Shown one piece after another: positions 1 to 7,257 of a stretch of DNA of 64,000 nt (the first letter of the stretch is position 1; each line of letters begins with the position of its first letter). The stretch lies in assembly GCF_032229285.1 (NCBI RefSeq), contig NZ_CP135084.1:1426001-1490000 (forward strand). The letters run 5' to 3'. The notes beneath the pieces were generated by a model. That model was not told the DNA's origin, searched no databases, and saw only the letters and a list, made by a program, of their open reading frames with translations. The DNA is from Rheinheimera sp. MMS21-TC3. GTDB lineage: Bacteria > Pseudomonadota > Gammaproteobacteria > Enterobacterales > Alteromonadaceae. The translations under genes and the position numbers were made by a program.

Positions 1-1122
1 TATGGCCAAGTAGTGCAAATGCCTGAAGCACCTAACATTGCTCGGGAAATTGTATTGGGCACCAATATGAGCATACATACTGATGCGTTTAGTGTTAGCC
101 GTGCTTGTGCAACTAGCTTTCAATCAGTAGCAAATGTATTAGAAAACATGATGGCAGGCACATCAGAAATTGCTATTGCCGGTGGCGCAGATTCTAGCTC
201 AGTGTTACCTATTGGTGTCAGTAAAGCCTTAGCGCGTGCCCTTGTTGATTTAAACAAGGCTCGTACCTTGAGTCAGCGTATCGCTATCTTTCGTCGCTTA
301 AAATTAAAAGATTTATTACCTGTACCGCCAGCCGTTGCCGAATACAGTACCGGTTTATCTATGGGCGATACTGCCGAGCAAATGGCGAAAAGCCATAATA
401 TTAGTCGTCAAGAGCAAGATGCTTTAGCGCATCGCTCACACACTTTAGCAACGGCGGCGTGGCAAAGTGGTGTTATGCAACAAGAGGTGATGGCCGCTTA
501 TCCAGAGCCGTATTCGCGCTTCTTGGAGATGGATAATAATATTCGTCAAGACTCTAAATTAGAGTCTTACGCTAAATTAAAGCCAGCCTTTGATCGTGCG
601 CATGGCACTGTTACTGCGGCAAATAGTACTCCATTAACAGATGGGGCTTCAGCCGTATTAATGATGACAGAAAGTAGAGCTAAAGCCTTAGGTTATAAGC
701 CATTAGGCTATATTCGTAGTTATGCTTTTGCTGCGATTGACGTTAAACAAGATATGTTAATGAGCCCATCTTATGCGACACCGCTAGCTTTAGATCGCGC
801 AGGTATGACCTTAGCCGACTTAACCTTAATTGAAATGCATGAAGCTTTTGCTGCGCAAACCTTAGCTAACGTAAAAATGTTTGCTAGTAAGAAATTTGCC
901 GCTGAAAAACTCGGCCGCAGTGAAGCCATTGGTGAAATAGATATGGATAAGTTTAATGTTAATGGCGGCTCTTTAGCTTATGGCCATCCGTTTGCTGCCA
1001 CAGGTACCCGCTTAATTGTGCAAACATTAAATGAATTAAATCGTCGCGGTGGTGGTGTAGGCTTAACAACAGCTTGTGCTGCAGGTGGACTTGGAGCGGC
1101 TATGATAGTGGAGACAGAATAA
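1..1122 (+). CDS. fadI: 3-ketoacyl-CoA thiolase FadI (5' end outside window)
   Basis: Beta subunit of the anaerobic-type fatty acid oxidation complex; it cleaves 3-ketoacyl-CoA with CoA to acetyl-CoA and a shortened acyl-CoA in the cytoplasm. The frame is open from base 1 and already reads [17 protein letters not shown], which matches E. coli FadI from roughly residue 65, so the N-terminus lies upstream of the window and the GTG at 13 is not the real start. Thiolase landmarks are intact: the acyl-accepting Cys in SRACATSF, the MHEAFA motif, the His in [10 protein letters not shown], and the second Cys in [10 protein letters not shown] near the C-terminus. Its TAA stop shares one base with the fadJ start codon (TAATG), so the two are translationally coupled. 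The match to FadI is very strong. FadR control is expected from the family, but the promoter is not in the window. Confidence 0.97.
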   Translation, partial: YGQVVQMPEAPNIAREIVLGTNMSIHTDAFSVSRACATSFQSVANVLENMMAGTSEIAIAGGADSSSVLPIGVSKALARALVDLNKARTLSQRIAIFRRLKLKDLLPVPPAVAEYSTGLSMGDTAEQMAKSHNISRQEQDALAHRSHTLATAAWQSGVMQQEVMAAYPEPYSRFLEMDNNIRQDSKLESYAKLKPAFDRAHGTVTAANSTPLTDGASAVLMMTESRAKALGYKPLGYIRSYAFAAIDVKQDMLMSPSYATPLALDRAGMTLADLTLIEMHEAFAAQTLANVKMFASKKFAAEKLGRSEAIGEIDMDKFNVNGGSLAYGHPFAATGTRLIVQTLNELNRRGGGVGLTTACAAGGLGAAMIVETE

Positions 1123-3254
1123 TGACATCAAGCAATAGTTTTAGTTTAGCGGTTCGTGATGACCAAATAGGTGTAATTACCATGGACATCGTTGGCGAAT
1201 CTATGAACGTGTTAAAAGCCTCATTCGCAGATGAAATTACCGCTTTATTATCAGAGATTAAAGCCAATAAGCAATTAAAAGGTTTAGTATTTATTAGTGG
1301 TAAGCCTAGCTCATTTATCGCAGGTGCTGATATTTCAATGTTAGATAACTGCGAAACAGCCACAGAAGCACAAACCATTGCAACTATGGGCCAAGATATG
1401 TTTAATCAACTTGAACAGCTCAGTATTCCTTTAGTTGCGGCGATTAATGGCCCTTGTTTAGGCGGCGGTTTAGAGCTTGCTATGGCCTGTCATGCTCGTG
1501 TGGCAACAACTAACCCTAAAACGGTACTTGGCTTACCTGAAGTGCAATTAGGTTTATTACCCGGCAGTGGCGGCACTCAGCGTTTACCTAAGCTGGTTGG
1601 TTTGCAAAAAGCTTTAGATATGATGTTAACCGGAAAGCAACTTCGTGCTGCCCAAGCTAAGAAATATGGCTTAGTTGATGATGTGGTTCCTGAGTCTATT
1701 TTACTAGAAGCTGCAGTGAAGCTGGCTTTAAAAGGTAAGCCACAGCGTGCTGATCGTAAACTGGGATTAATGGATAAGTTTTTAGAGCAAACTAGCGTTG
1801 GTCGCAATATTGTATTTAACCAAGCACGTAAACAAACGCTAAGTAAAACACAGGGTAATTATCCTGCGCCTATTAAAATTTTAGAGGTTATTCAAACTGG
1901 GATAGAGCAAGGCCGTCTGGCTGGTTTAGCCGCAGAAGCCGAAGCTTTTGGCCAGTTATGTATGACTAAAGAATCTGCTGCTTTACGTAGTATTTTCTTT
2001 GCAACAACTGAAATGAAAAAAGAAACCGGTGCCGGTGATATTAAGCCGCAACAAATTCATAAAGCAGGCGTTTTAGGCGGCGGTTTAATGGGTGGGGGCA
2101 TTGCTAATGTAACGGCAACCAAAGCGGGTATTCCTGTTAGATTAAAAGATATCAACCCGCAAGGCATAGCCAACGCTTTACAGTACAGTTATTCACTACT
2201 AAAGAAAAAGCGTGATCGTCGTTTTATTAGCCAAGCCGACCTGCAAAAGCAGATGATGCTAATTAGCGGTACAACCGATTATACCGGTTTTCATGATGTT
2301 GATGTTGTAGTTGAAGCGGTATTTGAAGATTTAAGCTTAAAGCAGAAAATGGTTGCTGAGATTGAAGAGCATACTCATGACAAGACTATTTTTGCCAGCA
2401 ATACAAGTTCTTTACCTATAAGTCAGATAGCAGAGAACGCTAAACGCCCTGAAAATGTTATTGGCCTACATTACTTCTCTCCGGTTGATAAAATGCCACT
2501 GGTTGAGGTAATAGCCCATGACAAAACATCGCCTGAAACTATTGCAACTACCGTTGCTTTTGCTAAAAAACAAGGCAAAACACCTATAGTTGTTAAAGAT
2601 GGTGCGGGTTTTTATGTGAACCGTATTTTAGCTTTATATATGAATGAAGCGGCCAATATTTTACTTGAAGGCGAATCAATAGAAAGCATTGATACATCTT
2701 TAGTTAAATTTGGTTTCCCGGTTGGCCCTATTGCGTTATTAGATGAAGTAGGCATTGATGTAGGGGCTAAGATCTCACCTATTTTAAGTGACGCTTTAGG
2801 TGAGCGTTTTGTTGCTCCTGCGGCCTTTGACAAGCTGTTAGCGGATGATCGCAAAGGTAAAAAGAATGACAAAGGCTTTTATTTATATAATGGCAAAAAT
2901 AAGAAAGCGAAAAAGCAAGTAGATAGCACGGTTTATAATTTACTTGCTGTTACGCCAGTATCACGCTTAAGCCAAGAAGATATAAGCAGTCGCTGTGTGG
3001 TGCAAATGTTAAATGAAGCGGTTCGCTGCTTAGACGAAGGCGTTATTAGTAGTGCAAGAGATGGTGATATTGGTGCGATATTTGGTATTGGTTTCCCGCC
3101 ATTCTTAGGTGGCCCATTCCGTTATATCGATAGTATAGGTGTGACAACCTTAATTGCTCAGTTGCGCAGCTTAGAAAGCCGCTTTGGCGCTCGCTTTACG
3201 CCAGCACCGCTACTGTTAAAAATGGCTGAGCAGCAAGAAAAATTTTATCAATAG
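1122..3254 (+). CDS. fadJ: Fatty acid oxidation complex alpha subunit FadJ
   Basis: Multifunctional alpha subunit: enoyl-CoA hydratase plus 3-hydroxyacyl-CoA dehydrogenase, partner of FadI. The N-terminal crotonase domain (about residues 1-190) has the oxyanion-hole GGGLELA segment and the second catalytic Glu in LPEVQLG. The dehydrogenase domain starts near residue 310 with the NAD-binding [10 protein letters not shown] motif and has the catalytic-His segment [16 protein letters not shown]. The C-terminal dehydrogenase half ends with [14 protein letters not shown]. The ATG at 1122 overlaps the fadI stop and gives 710 residues, close to the 714 of E. coli FadJ. A longer frame opening at 1074 would add 16 residues of out-of-frame fadI sequence and was not used. 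A strong terminator follows, so fadIJ ends here. Confidence 0.97.
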   Translation: MTSSNSFSLAVRDDQIGVITMDIVGESMNVLKASFADEITALLSEIKANKQLKGLVFISGKPSSFIAGADISMLDNCETATEAQTIATMGQDMFNQLEQLSIPLVAAINGPCLGGGLELAMACHARVATTNPKTVLGLPEVQLGLLPGSGGTQRLPKLVGLQKALDMMLTGKQLRAAQAKKYGLVDDVVPESILLEAAVKLALKGKPQRADRKLGLMDKFLEQTSVGRNIVFNQARKQTLSKTQGNYPAPIKILEVIQTGIEQGRLAGLAAEAEAFGQLCMTKESAALRSIFFATTEMKKETGAGDIKPQQIHKAGVLGGGLMGGGIANVTATKAGIPVRLKDINPQGIANALQYSYSLLKKKRDRRFISQADLQKQMMLISGTTDYTGFHDVDVVVEAVFEDLSLKQKMVAEIEEHTHDKTIFASNTSSLPISQIAENAKRPENVIGLHYFSPVDKMPLVEVIAHDKTSPETIATTVAFAKKQGKTPIVVKDGAGFYVNRILALYMNEAANILLEGESIESIDTSLVKFGFPVGPIALLDEVGIDVGAKISPILSDALGERFVAPAAFDKLLADDRKGKKNDKGFYLYNGKNKKAKKQVDSTVYNLLAVTPVSRLSQEDISSRCVVQMLNEAVRCLDEGVISSARDGDIGAIFGIGFPPFLGGPFRYIDSIGVTTLIAQLRSLESRFGARFTPAPLLLKMAEQQEKFYQ

Positions 3255-3270
3255 TTAATAAAGCTTAAGC

Positions 3271-3304
3271 AAAAAGGCATGTTGTAAAACATGCCTTTTT
3301 TAAT
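3271..3304 (+). terminator. Intrinsic terminator after fadIJ
   Basis: A perfect 13-bp stem (aaaaaggcatgtt paired with aacatgccttttt) closes a 4-base loop and runs straight into a T-rich tail. It lies 16 bases after the fadJ stop. Confidence 0.9.
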
Positions 3305-3393
3305 TAAAAAATAAAATAGAACCAACAAAAATGTAACAGTACTGATGCTAGTGGTGGTGTATACTTTACCTAGTTAATAAGTGGAGTAGTTAA

Positions 3394-3591
3394 GTGTTAT
3401 TATTACCTGTTATTTGGCTGTGTACTGCAGTAGGAATCTATATTGCAGCTATGCGTAGTGGTATGGCTGCTTTTCGCTGGGCTTTAGCTGCTATCTGCTT
3501 AGGACCGTTATTGATACCTTTATTTAATAGTCATAAGCGTCTGAATATCTTACGAGTAAGAGGTGATTTGTCTGCCTGTTATAAAGCTTAG
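3394..3591 (+). CDS. Small predicted membrane protein, unknown function
   Basis: A 65-residue frame with a GTG start; GGAG lies about 8 bases upstream as a ribosome site. The protein has two hydrophobic stretches (about residues 2-20 and 27-43) separated by a short Arg-containing turn. A basic tail (SHKRLNILRVRG) would face the cytoplasm by the positive-inside rule. It sits alone between the fadIJ terminator and the convergent LysR gene, and its last four bases overlap the end of that gene. No family is recognised. The ribosome site, membrane-protein composition and snug fit between neighbours favour a real gene, but this is inference. Confidence 0.55.
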   Translation: MLLLPVIWLCTAVGIYIAAMRSGMAAFRWALAAICLGPLLIPLFNSHKRLNILRVRGDLSACYKA

Positions 3592-4442
3592 TCTTTAAGT
3601 AATAAAGTCTGGGCTAGTTGACTCGTTATCACCTCTATCTGTTTTAAATTAGCAGTGCTGGCTAAAAATGCTGCATATATTCCCTTGGTAATGGTTGGGA
3701 CTTCTGGGACTAAATATAAACGCTGCTGGTTGAGTTGCTGCTGTATCATTGCTTTAGGTAAATAAGCACTACCACCACTATAGAGCATCATTTCTAACGC
3801 TATTTTGGCATTGCCGACTTGATGCTTGGCGCTTGGCTTCTCAGGGAAAAGACGATTAAACTGGCTATTAAAGCTGCTACCCCAACTAATACTAATATAA
3901 TCTTGCTGCCAATTGGTTAAACTTGCTGAACTAGAACTACTGACAGCAACTAAACTAATATCACCTAACTTTTCAATTTGCATATCATCTGCTTTAGGTG
4001 CGTCAAACAATACAGCCAAATCTAAGCTTCTCTCTTGTACTTGCCGTACTATTTGTTCACGGCTTAATAAATCTGCCCGCCAACACATATTAGGCAGCAA
4101 GTGCTGACTGCGAACGAAGCTGTGTAGCAAAAATGCATCCCAAATATTCGCTGTACCAGCTATAGAGAAGGGCTGGGTTAATTCTGCACTAATAGCCACA
4201 TCTTGCTTAGCCCGCTGCAAAGCGCTTAACATAGATTCTGCATGAGGTAATAAGCGTTCACCTGCTACGGTTAATTGTATATTGTTACGATGGCGGCTAA
4301 ATAGCATTACGCCTAAATATTGCTCTAATTGGCGGATCCTAAAACTGACTGCAGACTGGGTTAAATATAAGTTTTCTGCAGCTTGACCAAAGTGGCGAGT
4401 GCGCTGAACTTCTATAAAGGTTTTGAGTAGCTCTGTGTCCAA
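3588..4442 (-). CDS. hdfR: LysR-family regulator HdfR
   Basis: Transcription factor of 284 residues with the LysR winged helix at the N-terminus (about residues 2-60: MDTELLKTFIEV, then TQSAVSFRIRQLE) and a substrate-binding-like C-terminal domain. The first 60 residues are nearly those of E. coli HdfR, which represses the flagellar master operon flhDC. The gene is divergent from maoP, exactly as hdfR is from maoP (yifE) in E. coli, which supports orthology. The C-terminal domain is much more diverged, so the effector and targets may differ. LysR proteins usually bind in the divergent intergenic region, and a 19-bp palindrome is found there (4534-4552). Confidence 0.88.
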   Translation of the reverse strand: MDTELLKTFIEVQRTRHFGQAAENLYLTQSAVSFRIRQLEQYLGVMLFSRHRNNIQLTVAGERLLPHAESMLSALQRAKQDVAISAELTQPFSIAGTANIWDAFLLHSFVRSQHLLPNMCWRADLLSREQIVRQVQERSLDLAVLFDAPKADDMQIEKLGDISLVAVSSSSSASLTNWQQDYISISWGSSFNSQFNRLFPEKPSAKHQVGNAKIALEMMLYSGGSAYLPKAMIQQQLNQQRLYLVPEVPTITKGIYAAFLASTANLKQIEVITSQLAQTLLLKD

Positions 4443-4533
4443 AATTGCCTCTTTGAATTATTTATGGTGTCGATAAAAAGTTTTTGTTTTACGATAAGTT
4501 TATTGTTAACCATACTCCGCACAGTTTCAACTG

Positions 4534-4552
4534 GTTAGAACTAAGTTCTAAC
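4534..4552. promoter_or_regulatory. Perfect 19-bp palindrome upstream of maoP
   Basis: GTTAGAACT-A-AGTTCTAAC is a perfect inverted repeat with 9-bp arms and a 1-base centre, in the hdfR/maoP divergent region, ending 20 bases before the maoP start. Two roles fit. It could be an HdfR binding site, since it contains the T-N11-A pattern of LysR boxes. It could also be a maoS-like site for MaoP, since in E. coli maoS lies just upstream of maoP. The sequence alone does not decide. Confidence 0.6.
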
Positions 4553-4572
4553 AACATTAGAGGAAAAAAGTG

Positions 4573-4920
4573 ATGCAACAAAGTTTTGTCAGTCACCGTC
4601 GCTTTTTCGATGACCGTAATTTCCCTAAAGGGTTTACTCGGTCTGGGCGTTTTACACTAAATGAGGGTAATGTGCTCGAGAAGCATGGCTTAGCAATGTT
4701 CGAGCTGGAGCAAGGAACAAGAGCGCCAGCAAATGATGAAGAGCAGAGGTTTATAGCTGTTTGCAAAGGCGAAGAGCCAGCTACGACCATATATGAAAAA
4801 ACCTGGCTGAAGTACAAAAATCGTTTAGCTGAAAAGCGCAAGTTTCATACTGTATTTGGCAAAAAGAAACTTGCTGATGGCAGTGATGATTTTTCTTATG
4901 TAGAAACCGATCTGGATTAA
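4573..4920 (+). CDS. maoP: Macrodomain Ori organisation protein MaoP (YifE/DUF413)
   Basis: Small soluble protein of 115 residues. In E. coli MaoP acts with the cis site maoS to restrict long-range DNA interactions in the Ori macrodomain. Family landmarks: a RRFFDDRNFPKGFTRSGRFT start, the LEKHGLAMFELEQGTRAP segment, FIAVCKGEEPAT, and the KRKFHTVFGKKK tail, each lining up with E. coli YifE. ATG 4573 is chosen over the adjacent GTG at 4570 because AGAGGA lies 9 bases upstream; either could be used. The gene is divergent from hdfR, a conserved arrangement, and ends in its own terminator. Here the pair sits beside fadIJ, a different neighbourhood from E. coli. Confidence 0.9.
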   Translation: MQQSFVSHRRFFDDRNFPKGFTRSGRFTLNEGNVLEKHGLAMFELEQGTRAPANDEEQRFIAVCKGEEPATTIYEKTWLKYKNRLAEKRKFHTVFGKKKLADGSDDFSYVETDLD

Positions 4921-4924
4921 CATG

Positions 4925-4953
4925 AACAGCGCCTAAATGGCGCTGTTTTTTTA
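4925..4953 (+). terminator. Intrinsic terminator after maoP
   Basis: A 9-bp stem (aacagcgcc with ggcgctgtt), 5-base loop and a run of T residues, starting 4 bases after the maoP stop. Confidence 0.9.
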
Positions 4954-4966
4954 GATAGGACAAACC

Positions 4967-7132
4967 TCAAGACTTAGATGAACTGTTGCTCATGGCTAAT
5001 GCTAGCCGCTCTTGCTTTATATCTTGTAGTAACAGTTTAAACTCATTGCCACTAATTGGCTTACTATAATAATAACCTTGAATAATCTCACAGCGTAATT
5101 TATGTAGCTGTTCTACTTGCTCTGCTTGCTCAACACCTTCTGCAACAACAGTTAAATTAAGGTTATGAGCAATAGTAACAATAGTGTCTACCATATTACG
5201 GCCACGAGCTGTATTCAAATCATCGATAAAAACTTTATCTATTTTTAAGGTATTAAGTGGGAACTGCTTTAAATAAGCTAATGAAGAATATCCGGTACCA
5301 AAATCATCCATAGCTAAATGCATACCACGAGCTCGGAGCTTTTTCATAGTTTCAATAGCTAGAGTAGGAGATTGCATAACAGTTCCTTCGGTAATCTCTA
5401 GCTCAAGATGAAACGAAGCAAGTCCAGTTTCTGCTAAGATCTGGTCAATTTGCTCACATAAATAAGGTAAAGAGAATTGGCGCGAGGATAAGTTAACAGC
5501 AACTTTACCACTAAATAAACCTTGATCTATCCAGCTTTTTACGTCTTGGCAGGCTTTACGTAGTATGACTTCACCAATCTCAACAATTTGGCCAGTTTCT
5601 TCTGCGATTGGGATAAAGTTAGCAGGGCTAATTAAGCCACCTTTAGGCGTGTTAAAACGAGCCAAAGCTTCCATACCTGCTAACTCGCCAGTAGTAATAT
5701 TCAGTTTAGGTTGATAATAAACACAAAAGTAATCTTCTTTTAAGCCATGCCGGATTAGGTTTTCAATTTGTAAGCGTTTAACTGCTAATTGATTCATTGA
5801 GTCATTAAAGAATAAATAGCGGTTGGCACCTTGGCTTTTTGCGTTGTACATAGCAGTATCAGCATTACGTAATAATACTTGAGCATCCTTGCCATGTTTA
5901 GGATAAGTGACGATACCTATGCTACAGCTAATAGCTAACTCATGCTTATTAACAAAAAATGGCTGGTTAATTAAAACTAATAAATCTTTTGCTATCGACT
6001 CTACAGATGCAGTGCTTTTGGGTTGTTGAATTAAAATGGCAAATTCATCGCCGCCTAATCGATATAAAGCGTCTTTATAGGGAGCTATTTGACTTAAGCG
6101 GGCGGTAATTTTGCATAATAAGTTATCACCTAACTCATGACCTAAAGAGTCATTTATTTTTTTAAAGTTATCTAAATCAAAGGCTAATATTGCATACTCA
6201 GTGTCTCTGGTCACAATGGCTGATAATTGCTGTATAAACACACTGCGATTAGGTAAGCCGGTTAAGGTATCTTTATTAACTAAGTTGTTAAGCTCTACTT
6301 CACGTCTTTTACGTTCAGTAATATCAGATAATACAGCTACAAATTGGCTGGTCTGTTGTTGTTCATCTTTAACTGCATCGAAAGTGAGTTTGGCATAATA
6401 GATCTCACCATTAGGCCGTTGCTCACGGATCTCTCCGCTCCAATGATCGTTTTGGCTTAACTTGGTGCGGATGTCCGCCATAAAATCACTAGAATGTAAG
6501 CTTAATTGAAATTGTTTATTTATGACTCTTTTTTGGGATAGCCCCGTGATCTTTTTAAAAGCAGGATTAACATCTAAGATAGTAAAGTTGTGATCGCAAA
6601 CCATTACAGCATCAGAAATTGTTTCTAAACACCGAACTAATAATTGCATTTGCTCTTCGGCTTGTATTAAATGCTGAATATTTCTTAGGGTGCCGGTGAC
6701 TCGAGTCGCATTACCCTCAGCATCAAAAGTTACCGCTTTGCCGCGATCTAGTACCCAAGTCCAGTTATTGTTGCTGCTTTTAATACGATATGTTGCTTCG
6801 AAGTACTCAGTTTCTCCTGCTAGGTGCTGTTGTAGTAAAGTTTGTACCCGAGACAGATCATTAGGGTGAATTTGTTGCTTGTTAGGAGGAAAGTCGGCGG
6901 CATTAGTGCTTTCTTCAACCGGAACCTTCCATGAGCTTGAGCGATATAGTTGTGCTTGGTCAATTCTCCAGTCCCATAATTCATCACCGCTACCCCAAAG
7001 AGATAAACGCAGTTGCTCTTCACTTTGCATAAGCTTAACTTGCGAGCGTCTAGCCTTAATAACACTATAAAGAGCTAAAAGAGAGGTTAAAACGGCAACT
7101 GTTAGGGCTGTTGTTGATATATATAATTGCAC
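4967..7132 (-). CDS. PAS-PAS-GGDEF-EAL membrane protein, probable bifunctional c-di-GMP enzyme
   Basis: Membrane-anchored c-di-GMP turnover protein. Order: one transmembrane helix at the N-terminus, two PAS modules (about residues 50-160 and 170-285), a GGDEF domain with an intact RLGGDEF motif, and an EAL domain near the C-terminus. The EAL domain keeps GMEALAR, NLSSRQ, ELEITEG, MDDFGTGYSSL, LKIDK, VVAEGVE and IIQGYY, so both cyclase and phosphodiesterase activity look possible. GTG at 7132 is preferred because GGAG lies 5 bases upstream and it starts directly before the helix; the frame stays open to a TTG at 7177 that has no ribosome site. The SLWGSGDELWDW segment is familiar from much longer proteins with an N-terminal beta-propeller sensor, which is absent here. 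The signal sensed is unknown. Confidence 0.87.
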   Translation of the reverse strand: MQLYISTTALTVAVLTSLLALYSVIKARRSQVKLMQSEEQLRLSLWGSGDELWDWRIDQAQLYRSSSWKVPVEESTNAADFPPNKQQIHPNDLSRVQTLLQQHLAGETEYFEATYRIKSSNNNWTWVLDRGKAVTFDAEGNATRVTGTLRNIQHLIQAEEQMQLLVRCLETISDAVMVCDHNFTILDVNPAFKKITGLSQKRVINKQFQLSLHSSDFMADIRTKLSQNDHWSGEIREQRPNGEIYYAKLTFDAVKDEQQQTSQFVAVLSDITERKRREVELNNLVNKDTLTGLPNRSVFIQQLSAIVTRDTEYAILAFDLDNFKKINDSLGHELGDNLLCKITARLSQIAPYKDALYRLGGDEFAILIQQPKSTASVESIAKDLLVLINQPFFVNKHELAISCSIGIVTYPKHGKDAQVLLRNADTAMYNAKSQGANRYLFFNDSMNQLAVKRLQIENLIRHGLKEDYFCVYYQPKLNITTGELAGMEALARFNTPKGGLISPANFIPIAEETGQIVEIGEVILRKACQDVKSWIDQGLFSGKVAVNLSSRQFSLPYLCEQIDQILAETGLASFHLELEITEGTVMQSPTLAIETMKKLRARGMHLAMDDFGTGYSSLAYLKQFPLNTLKIDKVFIDDLNTARGRNMVDTIVTIAHNLNLTVVAEGVEQAEQVEQLHKLRCEIIQGYYYSKPISGNEFKLLLQDIKQERLALAMSNSSSKS

Positions 7133-7257
7133 ACCGTCTCCATTAACAGCATATAAGTGACACGGCCAAAACAGCAAAAATAAGCTAGATACTGGTCAAG
7201 TTTTAAGCTTTGTTATCTAAAAGTGAGTGTTACTAACTGTGCTTTAATAAGCCTACG

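Noticed and set aside
13..21. GTG at 13 and ATG at 19 as starts of fadI
   Set aside because: The frame is open to base 1 and already matches the interior of FadI, so the gene begins before the window.
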